Source: Clostridia bacterium (GTDB lineage Bacteria > Bacillota > Clostridia > Oscillospirales > Butyricicoccaceae). Taken from it: a stretch of 37,726 nucleotides of DNA. Made by a program: the position numbers and the translations under genes. Each line of letters begins with the position of its first letter. Positions within the stretch are counted from its first letter, which is position 1. Of the stretch, positions 7,116 to 14,834 are shown one piece after another. Location of the stretch: contig JAFSZV010000001.1 of NCBI GenBank assembly GCA_017455565.1, positions 1 through 37,726 of the forward strand. Direction: 5' to 3'. The notes under the pieces were generated by a model. That model had not been told where the DNA came from, did no database searches, and saw nothing but the letters and a program-made list of their open reading frames with translations.

Positions 7116-8096
7116 TTACGCGTCGAACGCGCCAAGGGTGACGATGCCGATCACCGCGACGGCGATGGCGGCGTAATGCTTCCAGCTCAGCTTTTCTTTG
7201 AGGAAGATCCGGCTCCATAAAACGGAAACCGCGCAGTAGGCCGAAATCATGGCGGCGGCGGGTGCGGGATTGGCCGCAATGGCGAAAATGTAGGCGAACT
7301 GTCCGGCGGTTTCGAAGCAGGCGCCGATGAGCTTGGGTCCCTCGGCCTTGACAGTGAGTTTGTCCTTGCGGATGATTACGGCGATGACAAAGCAGATTAC
7401 GGCGGCCAGCAGGAAGGTGAGTTCATAGGCCACGTTGGCCATGGAGGCGGCCGTCTCGCTCATGGCCTCCAGCGTTTGCTCCATCAATGCGGGGGCGGCG
7501 TTTGCGCCCACGGCCTTCACGGCCATTTCCCCGGCCATTTTATCCATCACCAAACCGTCGGCAAAGGTGCCTGCCGCGTCCAGGATGCAGTACAGCACGG
7601 GCAGCGCCAGCGCCCAGAAGCTCTTGGCGTATTTATGATTGGACTTTGCCTGACGCATGGCGCGCAGCTCTTCGTCTTCGCGGTTCTCCACAAAGGCCAG
7701 AGAGACTACGCCCGCGGCCACCAGCCCGATGCCGACGTACTGCATGGGCACCAGCCGCTCGCCCACCAGAATATAGAGCAGGGCCGCCAGCGCGCCCGAG
7801 CTGTTGCAAATGGGGGAGGAGATGGAAAGCTCGATATACCGCAGGCCCAGATAGCCCAGCGCCATCGAGCCGATATACAGCAGGGAAACGGGGAGATAGG
7901 TCCACATCACGTGGAGGGAAAACTCCACGCCGCCTACAAAGATCTCGTAAGCCGCGTGCAGGCCCATCACCAGGCCCACCATGATGACCATTTTCAGATG
8001 GCTGTTTTTATCCTTGGGATCGACACAGCCGATTTTGGAGAACAAATCAGAGCCGCTCCAGCACAGCAGAGCGGCAAGCGCAAGCCAAAACCACAT
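7116..8096 (-). CDS. EamA/DMT-superfamily transporter
   Basis: The 326-aa protein is very hydrophobic, with about ten membrane segments in two repeats as in EamA (drug/metabolite) transporters. It begins MWFWLALAALLCWSGSDLFSKIG and ends with the typical conserved pair of helices (ISAYCAVSVLWSRIFLKEKLSWKHYAAIAVAVIGIVTLG in part). Between the halves is a long hydrophilic stretch (roughly residues 140-220) rich in Ala, Met and Glu that makes it longer than the usual 280-300 aa. I chose the ATG at 8096. An in-frame TTG 12 bases earlier has no room for a ribosome-binding site. Substrate is unknown. It lies downstream of an Asp/Glu racemase on the same strand, so an amino-acid substrate is possible but unproven. 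Confidence 0.85.
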   Translation of the reverse strand: MWFWLALAALLCWSGSDLFSKIGCVDPKDKNSHLKMVIMVGLVMGLHAAYEIFVGGVEFSLHVMWTYLPVSLLYIGSMALGYLGLRYIELSISSPICNSSGALAALLYILVGERLVPMQYVGIGLVAAGVVSLAFVENREDEELRAMRQAKSNHKYAKSFWALALPVLYCILDAAGTFADGLVMDKMAGEMAVKAVGANAAPALMEQTLEAMSETAASMANVAYELTFLLAAVICFVIAVIIRKDKLTVKAEGPKLIGACFETAGQFAYIFAIAANPAPAAAMISAYCAVSVLWSRIFLKEKLSWKHYAAIAVAVIGIVTLGAFDA

Positions 8097-8116
8097 AATG
8101 AATACCAACTTTCTTT

Positions 8117-8146
8117 TTTATCGTTTCAGTTTTTTTGGGACGTCAA
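8117..8146 (-). promoter_or_regulatory. candidate promoter of the EamA gene
   Basis: Read on the minus strand, TTGACG (8146-8141) and GATAAA (8122-8117) are 18 bases apart, directly upstream of the ATG at 8096. This would give a short leader. Read-through from the racemase gene 122 bases upstream is also possible. Confidence 0.4.
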
Positions 8147-8218
8147 AAAAGAAAGCGGGGGCGGACGGCGCAGGGGCCGGAAGGGGTGGCTTTCACGAAA
8201 CATAGAAAACACTCCGGA

Positions 8219-8923
8219 TCATTCGTTTACTTCATAGCCGCAAAAGCGGATAGCGGCCTTGGCCAGCTCGACGGTGGAATCCACGAAGGGACCCTCCAGC
8301 GCCAGCTCCCGCACCGCGATGGGCAGCTCGGTGCAGCCCAGAACAAAATAGTCGGCGCCTTTGGCGCGCAGGTCGCGCAGCAGCCCCTTCATGGGCTCGC
8401 GTGCGGCATCCAGCGGCCTGCCGCCTTTGACGCAGTCGTAGATGGCGTACATCAAAACGTCCCGCTGCCCTTCGCCGGGCAGAAAGAAAGAAACGCCCTC
8501 TTTGGACAGCGCGTTTTCATATAGACCGGAGGCCAGCGTGCCGCGGGTGGCCAGAATACAGGCCGTCTCGCCGGGATGTGCCCGAGCGCAGGTCTTTGCC
8601 GTTTCGGTCAGCATGCTGATGAAGGGAATCTCTGTTTCCGCCTGCAGGCGAGGCAGGTAATAATGGGCCGTGTTGCAAGGCATGATGATGCAATCTGCGC
8701 CGCAAAGCTCCAGATGGCGCAGGGAGCTTCGCATTTCGGGCATGGGATCGGCACCGCCGCTTAAAATGGCGGCCGTCCGGTCAGGGATCCGGGCGTTGCC
8801 GTCAATATACACGCGGATGTGCTCGTTGTCGCTGTCCGCACGGGTGAGCAGAACGATCTTACGGTAAAGGTCGGCGGTGGCCAGCGGGCCCATGCCGCCC
8901 AGGATACCGAGGGTCTTTTTCAT
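8219..8923 (-). CDS. aspartate/glutamate racemase family protein
   Basis: The enzyme family interconverts L- and D-aspartate or glutamate without cofactor, using two cysteines. Both are visible in this 234-aa protein: MPCNTAH (C83) and LGCTELP (C197). The N-terminus KKTLGILGGMGPLAT is typical of the YgeA/RacX-type racemases rather than MurI. A strong AAGGAGG site precedes the ATG, and a clear promoter lies upstream. D-amino acids feed peptidoglycan or are excreted as signals. Which amino acid is used cannot be read from sequence. The downstream EamA gene on the same strand may export or import a related compound. Confidence 0.9.
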   Translation of the reverse strand: MKKTLGILGGMGPLATADLYRKIVLLTRADSDNEHIRVYIDGNARIPDRTAAILSGGADPMPEMRSSLRHLELCGADCIIMPCNTAHYYLPRLQAETEIPFISMLTETAKTCARAHPGETACILATRGTLASGLYENALSKEGVSFFLPGEGQRDVLMYAIYDCVKGGRPLDAAREPMKGLLRDLRAKGADYFVLGCTELPIAVRELALEGPFVDSTVELAKAAIRFCGYEVNE

Positions 8924-8959
8924 AAAAAAACCTCCTTAACGGATGACCGGCCCTAACTT

Positions 8960-8988
8960 ACTATACCGATTTTTCCCAAAAAAAGCAA
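8960..8988 (-). promoter_or_regulatory. promoter of the racemase gene
   Basis: On the minus strand, TTGCTT (8988-8983) and TATAGT (8965-8960) are separated by 17 bases. The start codon is 37 bases downstream of the -10 box, after an AAGGAGG site. It is a good sigma-A-like promoter. Confidence 0.6.
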
Positions 8989-8999
8989 GAAAAAACGCA

Positions 9000-9031
9000 A
9001 AAAAAAATGCCCGCGGATTTCCGCAGGCATA
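9000..9031 (-). terminator. terminator of the MoxR-DUF58-DUF4129 operon
   Basis: On the minus strand a stem with one central mismatch (TGCC-GCGGA against TCCGC-GGCA, 9008-9030) is followed by at least seven T (9007 down to 9000). It lies just after the stop of the last gene of the operon. Confidence 0.75.
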
Positions 9032-9044
9032 AAACGACTGATTC

Positions 9045-10427
9045 TTATTTCTTTTGCGGGCGCATTATGTTTTGTGGACGCGCCATACGGCGAATGTTTT
9101 CGTGCTCCTGGTCCCCGGACTTTTTGGGAAGCATTTCGCGGAGCGCTTCCGGCGAGACTTTGATGCTCTCTGCCGCATCCTCTTTATGCTTGGCCGGTTC
9201 ATGAGTCTTCTTTTCGGCGTGATAGAGGGCCTGCGCCTCTTTCGCGTCCTGCTCGGTGGCCCGGCCCGCGTAGCGGGCGGAAAGATAAAGCTCCCGCAGA
9301 CGGGCGTGCTCTTCAAAGGAGTGCCGCAGGGTAACGTCGGCGGTCTGCTGCTGCTGGAGGGTGTTCAGCGTGGGCTTGAGCAGCCCGCCGCTTTTTTGTG
9401 TGAGGATCAGGTGCTGCCGGTACCAATAGCGCACCTTTTGCGCGGGGGTGCGGCCAAAGCGTGAGGGCCGCTCTTTGCGTTTTTCGGGGGCGGGGATCCA
9501 AAGGCGGCGCACCGATCCCGGCTCGCGGCGGGGAGAGGAATGTTCTGCCAGCAGCTTGCGGAACAGCAGCACCGCGCCCGCCAAAAGCGCCAGAGCGAAC
9601 AGGATTATCAAAATGGTCCATACGGTGGAAAGATCCTTCGGCGGTGTGTCGGGAACGGGAAAATGGGGCTCAAAGGGCGGGTTGGTCGTCTGATAGTCCT
9701 GATAAACGGGCGGAGGAGTCTGCGCCTTGTCGGTCATAAACCCTTTCAGCCATTCAAACACACGATCGATCAGCGGTATCAGCGGCTTAAACAGATAATA
9801 AATCAGAGAAGCCACGCCGCCCAGCAGCAGGCTGAGTATTTTCAATACGGCTCTGCGGAAGGGGCGGCTGAACAGGATAAGCGATGTCAGAACCGCGCCG
9901 GAAAGGGCCAAAAGATTCATAATGCGGAACTGGGGGCGGGACATGGTCTCCTCATCGTGCCGCAGCAACCGCAGCAGAAACACGCTGCAGAGGAGAAACG
10001 CGACAAGATAGGGCAGGGAAAACCGCTCGATCCGCGCCTTTTCCATCAGCAAAAGGGCAGCGATCAGCGGAAGGACCGCCACCTTGAGCATCAGGGAGAA
10101 CTTGTCGATCTGTTCATAATAGCTGGGGGTGAACCGCCGCCGCCAGACGGAATAGATCACATAGCCTGCGGGAAGGATTAACACGATGTATCCCGCAATG
10201 TCCGGCGGATCGGCCGCCAGCGCACCCAAAAGGAGCAGCGGGAGAAAGCGCAGAAGGGAGTTTGGTTTTTTTTCGTCGATCAACCGGCTCAGCAGGGCGC
10301 ACAGCGCCAGCAGCGCCGCGGCGGGCATGAGAAAGCTCTCCTGCCCGAAGGTGCTGCCGAAAAAGCAGGCAAAGGCAAGATAATAGCAGATGTCGGAAAA
10401 GATTTTCAAAAAAAAGGCAAGGTTCAC
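9045..10427 (-). CDS. DUF4129-domain membrane protein
   Basis: The 460-aa product has about seven membrane segments in its first 190 residues. A proline-rich linker (about 220-250) and another membrane helix (WTILIILFALALLAG) follow. The C-terminal cytoplasmic domain has the DUF4129 pattern YWYRQHLIL ... LRELYLSARYAGRATEQDA. DUF4129 often forms the tail of transglutaminase-like membrane proteins encoded with MoxR and DUF58. Here no transglutaminase domain with Cys-His-Asp is seen. The start is GTG: it shares GTGA with the upstream stop and lies 7 bases after AGGAGG. The open frame extends further upstream but only as a shadow of the DUF58 gene. Role unknown, probably envelope-related. Confidence 0.75.
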   Translation of the reverse strand: MNLAFFLKIFSDICYYLAFACFFGSTFGQESFLMPAAALLALCALLSRLIDEKKPNSLLRFLPLLLLGALAADPPDIAGYIVLILPAGYVIYSVWRRRFTPSYYEQIDKFSLMLKVAVLPLIAALLLMEKARIERFSLPYLVAFLLCSVFLLRLLRHDEETMSRPQFRIMNLLALSGAVLTSLILFSRPFRRAVLKILSLLLGGVASLIYYLFKPLIPLIDRVFEWLKGFMTDKAQTPPPVYQDYQTTNPPFEPHFPVPDTPPKDLSTVWTILIILFALALLAGAVLLFRKLLAEHSSPRREPGSVRRLWIPAPEKRKERPSRFGRTPAQKVRYWYRQHLILTQKSGGLLKPTLNTLQQQQTADVTLRHSFEEHARLRELYLSARYAGRATEQDAKEAQALYHAEKKTHEPAKHKEDAAESIKVSPEALREMLPKKSGDQEHENIRRMARPQNIMRPQKK

Positions 10428-11512
10428 GCATCGGCCTCCTTTTCTTCGGGCAGCGTCGGCGTCAGCACCAGCGCCCGGGTCCCCGTGCGCTGCTCCAGCA
10501 GGCGGATCTCCCGCTCCAGGGCGGGCAGGCGCTCGGGAAGGATGAGGATGTGGGTGCGGCCCTGCTGGGCGGTGCGGGAGGCCCGCTCCAGGGTGACGGC
10601 AAAGGGCCGTATGCAGTCGCAGGTGGCCCGGCCCAATCCCTCTAAAATGGAAAAGAGATGGGCAGGGCCCAGACCCTCGGCCACGTTGCTCCAGCGGGAC
10701 ATAGCGCCTGCCGTGACAATGTTGGAAAGAAAGCGATAGGGGATGTGCTTCTCCTCCAGCGTCTCGCACACCGAGCGGGCGAGGGAGAAGCACGCTTCCA
10801 GCTTTTCGCCTCGAAGGGGATCGTCTTTTTGTGTCTGGACGCTGAGCAGGACGGTGGCCGTCGGCTCCAGCGTATGGTCATAGTTTTTCACCATCAGCCG
10901 CCCGGCCCGGGCGCTCTGCGGCCAGGAGATGGATTTCATGGGCTCGCGGCCGGTATAGTCCCGAAAGCCCAGGGTAAGAACGGGGTCTTCCATGATAAAG
11001 CGGTTTACCGAACGGTCGCCCAGAAAGCCGCCTAAAAGCGGCGGGAGCCGCGGGTCATCGGAGGGGGCGGGCGCCACAATAATTTCTTCCGCAGCGGGCT
11101 GATAGACCACCGTTTCGCTGAGACCCAGAAAGTCGCCGCCCTGCATGGCGCCTCCGCGGAAGAGATAGCGGCCCCGCCGGGGCAGCTTGACCTCCAGCTC
11201 CCGCTGCCAGACCTGGCGCGGCATCAGATAAAGGGTTGAGGAAAACGTGTTGCTCCGCCCGTCGGAGGTCAGACCGGTGAGAACATCGTCGGAAAAAGTC
11301 AGCTCAAAAGGCACGTTTTCCCGCAGGCGCACAAAGGGAACAAACCGGCGGGAGGCGTTTTTCACCTGAGTCACCAGATGAAAGGGCTCCTCCGGATCCA
11401 CCAGCGGCCGGTCGGGGAAGTGGCGATGGGTCACCCCGTCCATCCCGTGGAGCAGCGACCAATGCTCCGCCGCTGCGGCCACGGCGATCAGCAACAGGAA
11501 AAACAGCAGCAT
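10424..11512 (-). CDS. DUF58 domain protein
   Basis: The 362-aa protein starts with a hydrophobic helix (LLFFLLLIAVAAAA). An immunoglobulin-like region follows, and then the DUF58 signature GFRDYTGREPMKSISWPQ with SARAGRLMVKNYDHT near residues 180-220. DUF58 proteins have a von Willebrand A-like fold and are nearly always encoded beside MoxR ATPases, which are thought to act on them as chaperones. The ATG overlaps the MoxR stop by one base and the 3' end overlaps the next gene by four, so the three are translationally coupled. Substrate or complex is not known. Confidence 0.88.
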   Translation of the reverse strand: MLLFFLLLIAVAAAAEHWSLLHGMDGVTHRHFPDRPLVDPEEPFHLVTQVKNASRRFVPFVRLRENVPFELTFSDDVLTGLTSDGRSNTFSSTLYLMPRQVWQRELEVKLPRRGRYLFRGGAMQGGDFLGLSETVVYQPAAEEIIVAPAPSDDPRLPPLLGGFLGDRSVNRFIMEDPVLTLGFRDYTGREPMKSISWPQSARAGRLMVKNYDHTLEPTATVLLSVQTQKDDPLRGEKLEACFSLARSVCETLEEKHIPYRFLSNIVTAGAMSRWSNVAEGLGPAHLFSILEGLGRATCDCIRPFAVTLERASRTAQQGRTHILILPERLPALEREIRLLEQRTGTRALVLTPTLPEEKEADA

Positions 11513-12453
11513 CAGATCACTTCCGTTGGGACGGGGATGCCGTTGAGCAGCTCGGTGAGGCGGAGCTCCACGTCTGCGGCGCGGGCGGTGCCAGCGGTGA
11601 TGCGGTGGGCCAGCACGGGCAGGGCCACGGACTTTACATCCTCCGGAATAACGTAATCCCGCCCGCAGAAGGCGGCGGTGACCTGCGCGGCCTTATACAA
11701 GGCGATGGCGCCGCGGGTGGACACCCCAGTGAGGAACCGGCTCTCGCCGCGGGTGGCGGCCACGATGTCCATCAGATAGCCGGCCACGGACTCGGAAAAG
11801 GTCACGGCGGGGTAGCTGGATTTGATCCAGGCGGTTTCATCGGCGGTGACGGCCTGGGGCAGTTCGGCGATCAGGTCGAGGGCCGAGCGTCGCCCGATGA
11901 CCGAAAGCTCCTGCTCCCGGGTCATATAGCCCAGCCGCAGCCGCATAAAGAAGCGGTCGGTCTGGGCCTCGGGCAAAGGAAAGGTGCCGTAGGACTCCAC
12001 CGGGTTCTGGGTGGCCATGACCATAAAGGGCTCATCCAGCGGCGTGGTGACCCCGTCTACGGTGATCTGCCGCTCCTCCATGGCCTCCAGCAGGCTCGAC
12101 TGGGTGCGTGGCGTGGCGCGGTTGATCTCGTCGGCCAGAATGATGTTGGAAAACAGCGGGCCGGGCCGGAAGCGGAAATCGCCCTGCTTCTGGTCGTAGA
12201 AGTTGATGCCCGTCAGGTCCGAAGGCAGCAGGTCGGGGGTGAACTGGATGCGCTTGAAGCCGCCGCCCACAGCCTTGGCAAAGGCGCGCAGCAGCATGGT
12301 CTTGCCAGTTCCCGGCACGTCCTCCAGCAGCACGTGGCCAGAGCAGACAAAGCAGACAAGGACGTTCTGGATGGTTTCTTCCTTGCCCACGATCACAGTG
12401 GAGCAGGCACCGACGATCTTGTTCCGGTAATCGGTAAAGCGGGAAATATCCAT
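11512..12453 (-). CDS. MoxR-family AAA+ ATPase
   Basis: This 313-aa ATPase has a Walker A motif in EDVPGTGKT (K51) and a Walker B in ILADEINRA (D108-E109). It also has the MoxR hallmark TPRTQSSLLEAMEERQ and a sensor 1 region MATQNPVE, and ends with the C-terminal lid (VSTRGAIAL, PEDV). MoxR proteins act as chaperone-like motors for partner proteins with VWA or DUF58 domains, and the partner is the next gene. The start at 12453 has AAGGAAG 8 bases upstream. An in-frame extension to 12537 runs through AT-rich promoter-like DNA and is rejected. First gene of the operon. Confidence 0.93.
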   Translation of the reverse strand: MDISRFTDYRNKIVGACSTVIVGKEETIQNVLVCFVCSGHVLLEDVPGTGKTMLLRAFAKAVGGGFKRIQFTPDLLPSDLTGINFYDQKQGDFRFRPGPLFSNIILADEINRATPRTQSSLLEAMEERQITVDGVTTPLDEPFMVMATQNPVESYGTFPLPEAQTDRFFMRLRLGYMTREQELSVIGRRSALDLIAELPQAVTADETAWIKSSYPAVTFSESVAGYLMDIVAATRGESRFLTGVSTRGAIALYKAAQVTAAFCGRDYVIPEDVKSVALPVLAHRITAGTARAADVELRLTELLNGIPVPTEVI

Positions 12454-12496
12454 AAAATGATCTTCCTTTTCTTCAGGATAGGAAAAGTGTATCATG

Positions 12497-12510
12497 TTTT
12501 TTCGAAAAAA
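12497..12510. promoter_or_regulatory. 14-bp palindrome upstream of the MoxR operon
   Basis: TTTTTTCGAAAAAA is a perfect palindrome 44 bases before the MoxR start, close to an extended -10-like TGATACACT on the minus strand. It could be an operator. No matching -35 box is convincing. Confidence 0.3.
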
Positions 12511-12535
12511 GATATAGAGCAATTCAAAGAAATTC

Positions 12536-12566
12536 AAAAAACGGCCTCTGTTTTTGCAGAGACCGT
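12536..12566 (-). terminator. terminator of the ferredoxin gene
   Basis: On the minus strand AAACGGTCTCTG pairs with CAGAGGCCGTTT (one G-T pair) around a six-base A-rich loop, followed by T residues. It lies 15 bases after the ferredoxin stop, making that gene monocistronic. Confidence 0.8.
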
Positions 12567-12580
12567 TTCTATGCAGTGTG

Positions 12581-12748
12581 TTATTCAGAGATCGCGCCGA
12601 CGGGGCAGGCGCCCGCGCAGGTACCGCAGCTCACGCAAGCGTTTTCATCGATCTCGAACTTGCCGCCGGCGTCCTTGATGGCGTCCATGGGGCAAGCGCC
12701 CGCGCAGGTACCGCAGCCGATGCAGGCGTCAGAAATTTTGTATGCCAT
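12581..12748 (-). CDS. 2[4Fe-4S] ferredoxin
   Basis: The 55-aa protein is a classical clostridial ferredoxin. It has two CxxCxxCxxxCP clusters, cysteines 9, 12, 15, 19 and 38, 41, 44, 48, in two near-identical halves. It carries low-potential electrons in the cytoplasm, for example to and from pyruvate:ferredoxin oxidoreductase, hydrogenase or a bifurcating Bcd-Etf complex. The last would be the likely link to the butyrate genes in this window, by inference. The start is set by AGGAGGTG six bases upstream. A longer frame to 12808 runs over the promoter. It has its own consensus promoter and terminator, suggesting high independent expression. Confidence 0.96.
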   Translation of the reverse strand: MAYKISDACIGCGTCAGACPMDAIKDAGGKFEIDENACVSCGTCAGACPVGAISE

Positions 12749-12779
12749 AGAAAAGCACCTCCTGTTAGAACTTGGTTTC

Positions 12780-12808
12780 ATTATACGCAGGATCTTTGCG
12801 GATTGCAA
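12780..12808 (-). promoter_or_regulatory. strong promoter of the ferredoxin gene
   Basis: On the minus strand TTGCAA (12808-12803) and a perfect TATAAT (12785-12780) are 17 bases apart. Transcription would start near 12773, giving a leader of about 25 bases with AGGAGGTG. Confidence 0.85.
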
Positions 12809-12892
12809 TACTTCATTTTGCCAAATCGCAGAGGATTTTTTCTTAGATTTACAGCAAGATCACCAGTTTTTTGGGAAAAATAGAGATGGGAG

Positions 12893-13021
12893 GTGGTTAA
12901 ACTGAACAAACAAATGGTAAATTTGACGGGAATTTCGGCGGGGGGAAGCCGTCAAACAGCGTCGATGGAGCATGAAAACCGGTTTGACTCCGTCAAAACT
13001 GACAAAAGGACCGAGGACTGA
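12893..13021 (+). other. possible small ORF or structured RNA between ferredoxin and gltX
   Basis: The gap between the ferredoxin promoter and gltX holds a short unit. It has a GGGAGGTGG ribosome-binding-like site (12888-12896), an open frame of up to 42 codons with only weak start choices (GTG 12893, CTG 12902, ATG 12914) and a TGA at 13019-13021. A terminator follows 8 bases later. The same stretch contains repeated TTTGAC/GTCAAA inverted repeats (12922-12929 with 12949-12956, and 12983-12988 with 12992-12997). The peptide resembles nothing I recognise. It could equally be a small RNA. Confidence 0.25.
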
Positions 13022-13028
13022 ACGGGGC

Positions 13029-13068
13029 AGAGGGCGCGTTTCCAAAGCGGGAAATGCGCTCTTTTTTT
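13029..13068 (+). terminator. rho-independent terminator upstream of gltX
   Basis: AGAG-CGCGTTTCC pairs with GGGAAATGCGCTCT (two bulged G residues and one G-T pair), followed by a run of T to 13068. It ends the small upstream unit and lies before the gltX promoter, so it is not an attenuator of that promoter. Confidence 0.75.
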
Positions 13069-13078
13069 GCCGCGGCTC

Positions 13079-13107
13079 TTGCATCTGAAGCGGGAAAAGG
13101 ATATAAT
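13079..13107 (+). promoter_or_regulatory. promoter of gltX
   Basis: TTGCAT (13079-13084) and TATAAT (13102-13107) have a 17-base spacer. The start codon at 13153 follows an AGGAGTG site. The leader of about 40 bases has no T-box motif. Confidence 0.85.
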
Positions 13108-13152
13108 AAAATGATAAAATACGGAAATTTATCATTCAGGAGTGAACGACCT

Positions 13153-14802
13153 ATGACTGATTATACCCGACTGGCGCAATTGCTGTTTCCCCATGTGACG
13201 CAGACCCCGCAGCAACTCATAGAGGGGCGCTTTCCGCCCAGCACGCTGAAAGAGGGCGCGCAGGTGACCCGCTTTGCCCCCAGCCCCACCGGGTTTTTGC
13301 ATATCGGCGGCGTGTTTTCCGCCATGGTCAGCGAGCGGGTGGCCCACACCACCGGCGGCGTGGCCATTCTTCGTATCGAGGACACCGATAAAAAACGCGA
13401 GGTGGCGGGCGGCGTTTCGCTGATCGTCCGGGGCCTGCGGGATTTCGGCATCGTGTTTGACGAGGGCGCTTTGGGCGACGGGGAGGAGCAGGGCGATTAC
13501 GGCCCCTATACCCAAAGCCTGCGGGCGGAATACTACCATGTGTTCTGCAAGGAACTGGTGGAAAAGGGACTTGCCTATCCCTGCTTCTGCACGGCGGAGG
13601 AGCTGGACGAGCTCCGCCAGAAGCAGGAGGCGGCGGGGATCACCCCCGGCTATTGGGGCGAATACGCCCTGTGGCGCGACCGGCCCATGGAAGAAGTGGA
13701 GGCAGCCCTTCAGGCGGGCAAGCCCTATGTGATGCGCCTCCGCTCCCCCGGCAAACCGGGCGGCAGAGTCAAGTTCAAGGACGCCATCCGGGGCGACATC
13801 GAGATGGAGGAAAACTTCGTGGACGTGGTGCTGCTCAAGAGCGACGGCATCCCCACCTATCATTTTGCCCACGTGGTAGACGACACCCTGATGCGGGTGA
13901 CCCAGGTGGTGCGGGCCGACGAATGGATCGCCTCGGTGCCCATCCATCTCCAGATCTTCTGGCTGTGCGGGCTCAAGGCCCCCAAATACGCCCACATTGC
14001 CCCCATCATGAAGGAGGAGGACGGCTCGCGCCGCAAACTCTCCAAGCGAAAGGACCCCGAGGCCGCCGTCAGCTACTTTATCGAAGAGGGCTATCCCGCC
14101 GAGGCGGTGATGGAATATCTGCTGACCATCGGCAATTCCAACTTCGAGGATTGGCGCAGACAGAACAAAGAGGCACACTATACGGAATTCCCGTTCAAGC
14201 TGAATAAAATGAGCGCCTCGGGCGCGCTCTTCGACCTGCAAAAGTTGAAAAGCGTTTCGGCCGAGGTCGTCGCCCGCATGAGCGCGGAGGAGGTATACGA
14301 CCAGGCATCCGCCTGGGCACAGCGTTTCGACCCGGCGTTTTACGGCCTTTTGACGGCCGATCCCGCCTACGCCAAGGGGCTGTTTTCCATTGACCGGGGC
14401 GGCAAAAAGCCCCGGAAGGACATCGTCTGCTGGCAGGACGTGAAGGGCTATGCCGCCTATTTCTTCGATCCGCTTTTTGTCCGGGAGGAGGCTCCCGACC
14501 TGGAGCCCGCGGAGCAAAAGCGGATTTTGGAGGCCTATCTCCCGCTGATGGACTGCGCCGACGATAAGGACGCCTGGTTCGGCAAACTCAAGGACATCTG
14601 CCCGGCGTTGGGCTATTCTCCCGACGTAAAGGCCTATAAGGCCGCGCCCGAGCGGTTCCGCGGCCATGTGGGCGACGTGAGCGCCGTGGTGCGCTGGGCC
14701 GTCACCGGGCGGAAAAACACCCCCGATCTTCACGCCATTATGGCGCTTTTGGGACAGGAGCGCTGCCGCGCCCGCATCACGGACTGCCTGGCCGCCCTGT
14801 AA
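13153..14802 (+). CDS. gltX: glutamate--tRNA ligase
   Basis: GltX charges tRNA-Glu. The 549-aa protein has the class I signatures: APSPTGFLHIGG (HIGG at 50-53) and the KMSKS-type KLSKR at residues 295-299, which here continues KDPEAAVSYF. The catalytic domain motif LRIEDTDKKR is also present. The start at 13153 has AGGAGTG upstream and sits 45 bases after the -10 box. An in-frame extension to 13054 would begin upstream of the promoter and is rejected. It is followed after 32 bases by glnS, so the organism charges tRNA-Gln directly at least in part. It is longer than the roughly 470-490 aa of common GluRS, mainly in the anticodon-binding half. Confidence 0.96.
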   Translation: MTDYTRLAQLLFPHVTQTPQQLIEGRFPPSTLKEGAQVTRFAPSPTGFLHIGGVFSAMVSERVAHTTGGVAILRIEDTDKKREVAGGVSLIVRGLRDFGIVFDEGALGDGEEQGDYGPYTQSLRAEYYHVFCKELVEKGLAYPCFCTAEELDELRQKQEAAGITPGYWGEYALWRDRPMEEVEAALQAGKPYVMRLRSPGKPGGRVKFKDAIRGDIEMEENFVDVVLLKSDGIPTYHFAHVVDDTLMRVTQVVRADEWIASVPIHLQIFWLCGLKAPKYAHIAPIMKEEDGSRRKLSKRKDPEAAVSYFIEEGYPAEAVMEYLLTIGNSNFEDWRRQNKEAHYTEFPFKLNKMSASGALFDLQKLKSVSAEVVARMSAEEVYDQASAWAQRFDPAFYGLLTADPAYAKGLFSIDRGGKKPRKDIVCWQDVKGYAAYFFDPLFVREEAPDLEPAEQKRILEAYLPLMDCADDKDAWFGKLKDICPALGYSPDVKAYKAAPERFRGHVGDVSAVVRWAVTGRKNTPDLHAIMALLGQERCRARITDCLAAL

Positions 14803-14834
14803 ACCGCATCCAGAAAACGGAAAGGTGATTTTTT

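Noticed and set aside
11605..12678. A plus-strand frame across the MoxR gene
   Set aside because: It lies opposite a gene with clear Walker motifs and its own translation shows no motif.
12831..13152. T-box leader for gltX
   Set aside because: Aminoacyl-tRNA synthetase genes often have one, but the conserved AGGGTGG-type T-box sequence and a specifier arrangement are absent. The gltX promoter lies after the terminator.
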